Below, piece after piece: positions 44,056-45,230 of a stretch of DNA of 45,230 nucleotides. A program made the translations under genes and the position numbers. Each line of letters opens with the position of its first letter. The first letter of the stretch is position 1. The notes under the pieces were generated by a model. It was not told where the DNA came from, did no database searches, and saw nothing but the letters and a program-made list of their open reading frames with translations. Origin of the DNA: DATDYW01 sp964574865 (GTDB taxonomy: Bacteria > Patescibacteriota > Minisyncoccia > Phycocordibacterales > JAACPR01); contig CAZNOT010000003.1 in assembly GCA_964574865.1 (NCBI GenBank), forward strand, positions 1-45,230. The letters are read 5' to 3'.

Positions 44056-45230
44056 ATGCCCCTATCGCTCGCCCTCCTCGCCGTCTCCGCCGCCGCCCTC
44101 GTCGGCGCCATCCTCGGGTGGTTCCTCCGCATGCTGGTGACCCTCGGCCGGCGGGGCTCGGTCGAGCTCGAGATCAAGGAGATGATGCTCGCCGCGCGCG
44201 AGGCCGCCGAGCGGGTCGCCGCCGAAGGCGACCGCGCCGCGAGCGAGGTCCTCCGCGACGCGCGCGCGGAGGCGAAGAAGTCCGCGGAGCGGCTCGCCGA
44301 GCGCGAGGATCGACTGGCGGAGCGCGAGGCCTCCACCGACCGCCAGCGCGAGGACCTCGACGCGCGCGCCGAGGAGCTCGAGGCGCGCGAGAAGATCGCG
44401 GAATCGGCGCGCGCCGAAGCCGAGACGCTCTCGGCCGAGCGCCGGGCCGCGCTCGAAAAAATTGGCGGCCTCTCGGCCGAAGACGCGCGCCGCGCGCTCG
44501 AATCCGACATCGAGCGCGAGCACCAGGAGGACGCGCTCGTCCGCCTCCGGAAACTGGAGCGCGCGTCCCGCGAGGAGATCGACGCGAAGGCCCGCGGGAT
44601 TCTCGCCGCCGCGATCCAGCGCCTCGCGACCCAGGTCGGCGCCGAAACGTTCACGACGCCGGTCAGCATCCCGAACGACGAGGTGAAGGGCCGCGTCATC
44701 GGCAAGGAGGGTCGCAACATCAAAGCGTTCGAGCGCGCGAGCGGCGTCGAAGTTCTCGTGGACGATACGCCCGGCACCATCACGCTATCCTCGTTCGATC
44801 CAATCCGACGCGCCGTCGCCGAAATCGCGCTGCGCGACCTCATCGAAGACGGGCGCATCCAGCCGTCGCGCATCGAGGAGGCGGTCGCGCGCGCCAAGCA
44901 GAAGGTAGACGAGGAGGTGAAGCGGAAGGGCGAGGAGGCCGCGTTCGAGTGCGGCGCGTTCGATCTCGATCCGCGCATCGTCGCCATTCTCGGCCGACTC
45001 CACTTCCGCACGAGCCACGGCCAGAACGTGCTGCGCCACTCGGTCGAGATGTCGCACCTCGCGGGCATGCTCGCGGAGGAGCTCGGCGCCGACGTCCGCG
45101 TCGCGAAGACCGCCGCTCTGCTCCACGACATCGGCAAAGCCGTCGACCACGAGGTTCCGGGCACCCACGTCGAAATCGGCCGACGCATCCTCCAGAAGTT
45201 CGGCGCGGACGAAGAGGTAATCAAGGGGAT
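44056..45230 (+). CDS. rny: Ribonuclease Y (partial, runs off the window)
   Basis: Membrane-anchored endoribonuclease that initiates mRNA decay. It starts MPLSLALLAVSAAALVGAILGWFLR at 44056: one N-terminal membrane helix (about 5-24), then a long Glu/Arg/Ala coiled coil (about 40-150, EREDRLAEREASTDRQREDLDARAEELEAREK). A KH domain (VKGRVIGKEGRNIKAFERASGVEVLVDDTPGTITLSSFDP) and the start of the HD domain with LLHDIGKAVDHE follow. 391 codons are present and no stop is reached; full-length RNase Y has about 500-520, so roughly 120 are missing. The HD metal ligands seen so far (including HDIGK) are intact. It diverges from clpP. Confidence 0.95.
   Translation, partial: MPLSLALLAVSAAALVGAILGWFLRMLVTLGRRGSVELEIKEMMLAAREAAERVAAEGDRAASEVLRDARAEAKKSAERLAEREDRLAEREASTDRQREDLDARAEELEAREKIAESARAEAETLSAERRAALEKIGGLSAEDARRALESDIEREHQEDALVRLRKLERASREEIDAKARGILAAAIQRLATQVGAETFTTPVSIPNDEVKGRVIGKEGRNIKAFERASGVEVLVDDTPGTITLSSFDPIRRAVAEIALRDLIEDGRIQPSRIEEAVARAKQKVDEEVKRKGEEAAFECGAFDLDPRIVAILGRLHFRTSHGQNVLRHSVEMSHLAGMLAEELGADVRVAKTAALLHDIGKAVDHEVPGTHVEIGRRILQKFGADEEVIKG

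Overview
The window looks like the chromosome of a GC-rich (roughly 65% G+C by eye) member of the Patescibacteria/CPR, most likely a Parcubacteria-type lineage. This assignment is inferred from gene content: a trigger factor without its PPIase domain, ComEC split into two distant genes, a type IV pilus set with CPR-style minor pilins, PilB without the usual cysteine pairs, an iron-sulfur-less uracil-DNA glycosylase, and many promoters whose -10 box lies only 6-12 nt before the start codon. No rRNA, tRNA, CRISPR array, insertion sequence or phage gene was seen. The sequence has scaffold gaps at 2006-2015, 4390-4489 and 33516-33615; the two 100-N gaps are almost certainly placeholders.

Layout. 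1-5400: translation genes on the minus strand (rpsL-rpsG, fusA, rplJ-rplL with an L10-type leader), an orphan gene at 1270 and a suspicious G/C-block junction at 1910-2110. 5500-13400: an orphan membrane protein, an M50 protease, L28, the detached ComEC hydrolase half, superoxide dismutase, a TrmB-like regulator, an orphan MBL-fold protein, the ComEC channel half and RNase HI. 13400-16350: a three-gene signalling operon (eight-helix membrane protein, soluble histidine kinase, receiver). 16390-20510: RecJ, a HIT protein, and tpiA-pgk.

20610-39180 is dominated by surface functions on the minus strand: a minor-pilin operon (PilV-, PilW- and PilX-like), PilC and PilB, and a four-gene block in which two large secreted or membrane proteins with a related Cys-containing C-terminal region flank two paralogous membrane-anchored TPR proteins. 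A NUDIX hydrolase, a uracil-DNA glycosylase and two orphan genes sit between the pilus operons. This pilus plus secreted-protein block is the best candidate for an undescribed system: pili for attachment and DNA uptake (with ComEC), with TPR-assisted surface proteins, one carrying a peptidoglycan-binding-like domain.

39460-45230 returns to housekeeping: nusA, ppa, a tiny membrane protein, tig, clpP and the start of rny (RNase Y). Between the convergent tig and clpP genes, each with its own terminator, lies about 385 nt of non-coding DNA containing a five-copy 11-bp iteron-like array, the most unexplained non-coding signal in the window.

Five unrelated orphan genes (1270, 5569, 10291, 25347 on the minus strand, 26569) each stand alone and end in a tight hairpin with a U-rich tail, unlike the operonic, terminator-poor core genes around them.
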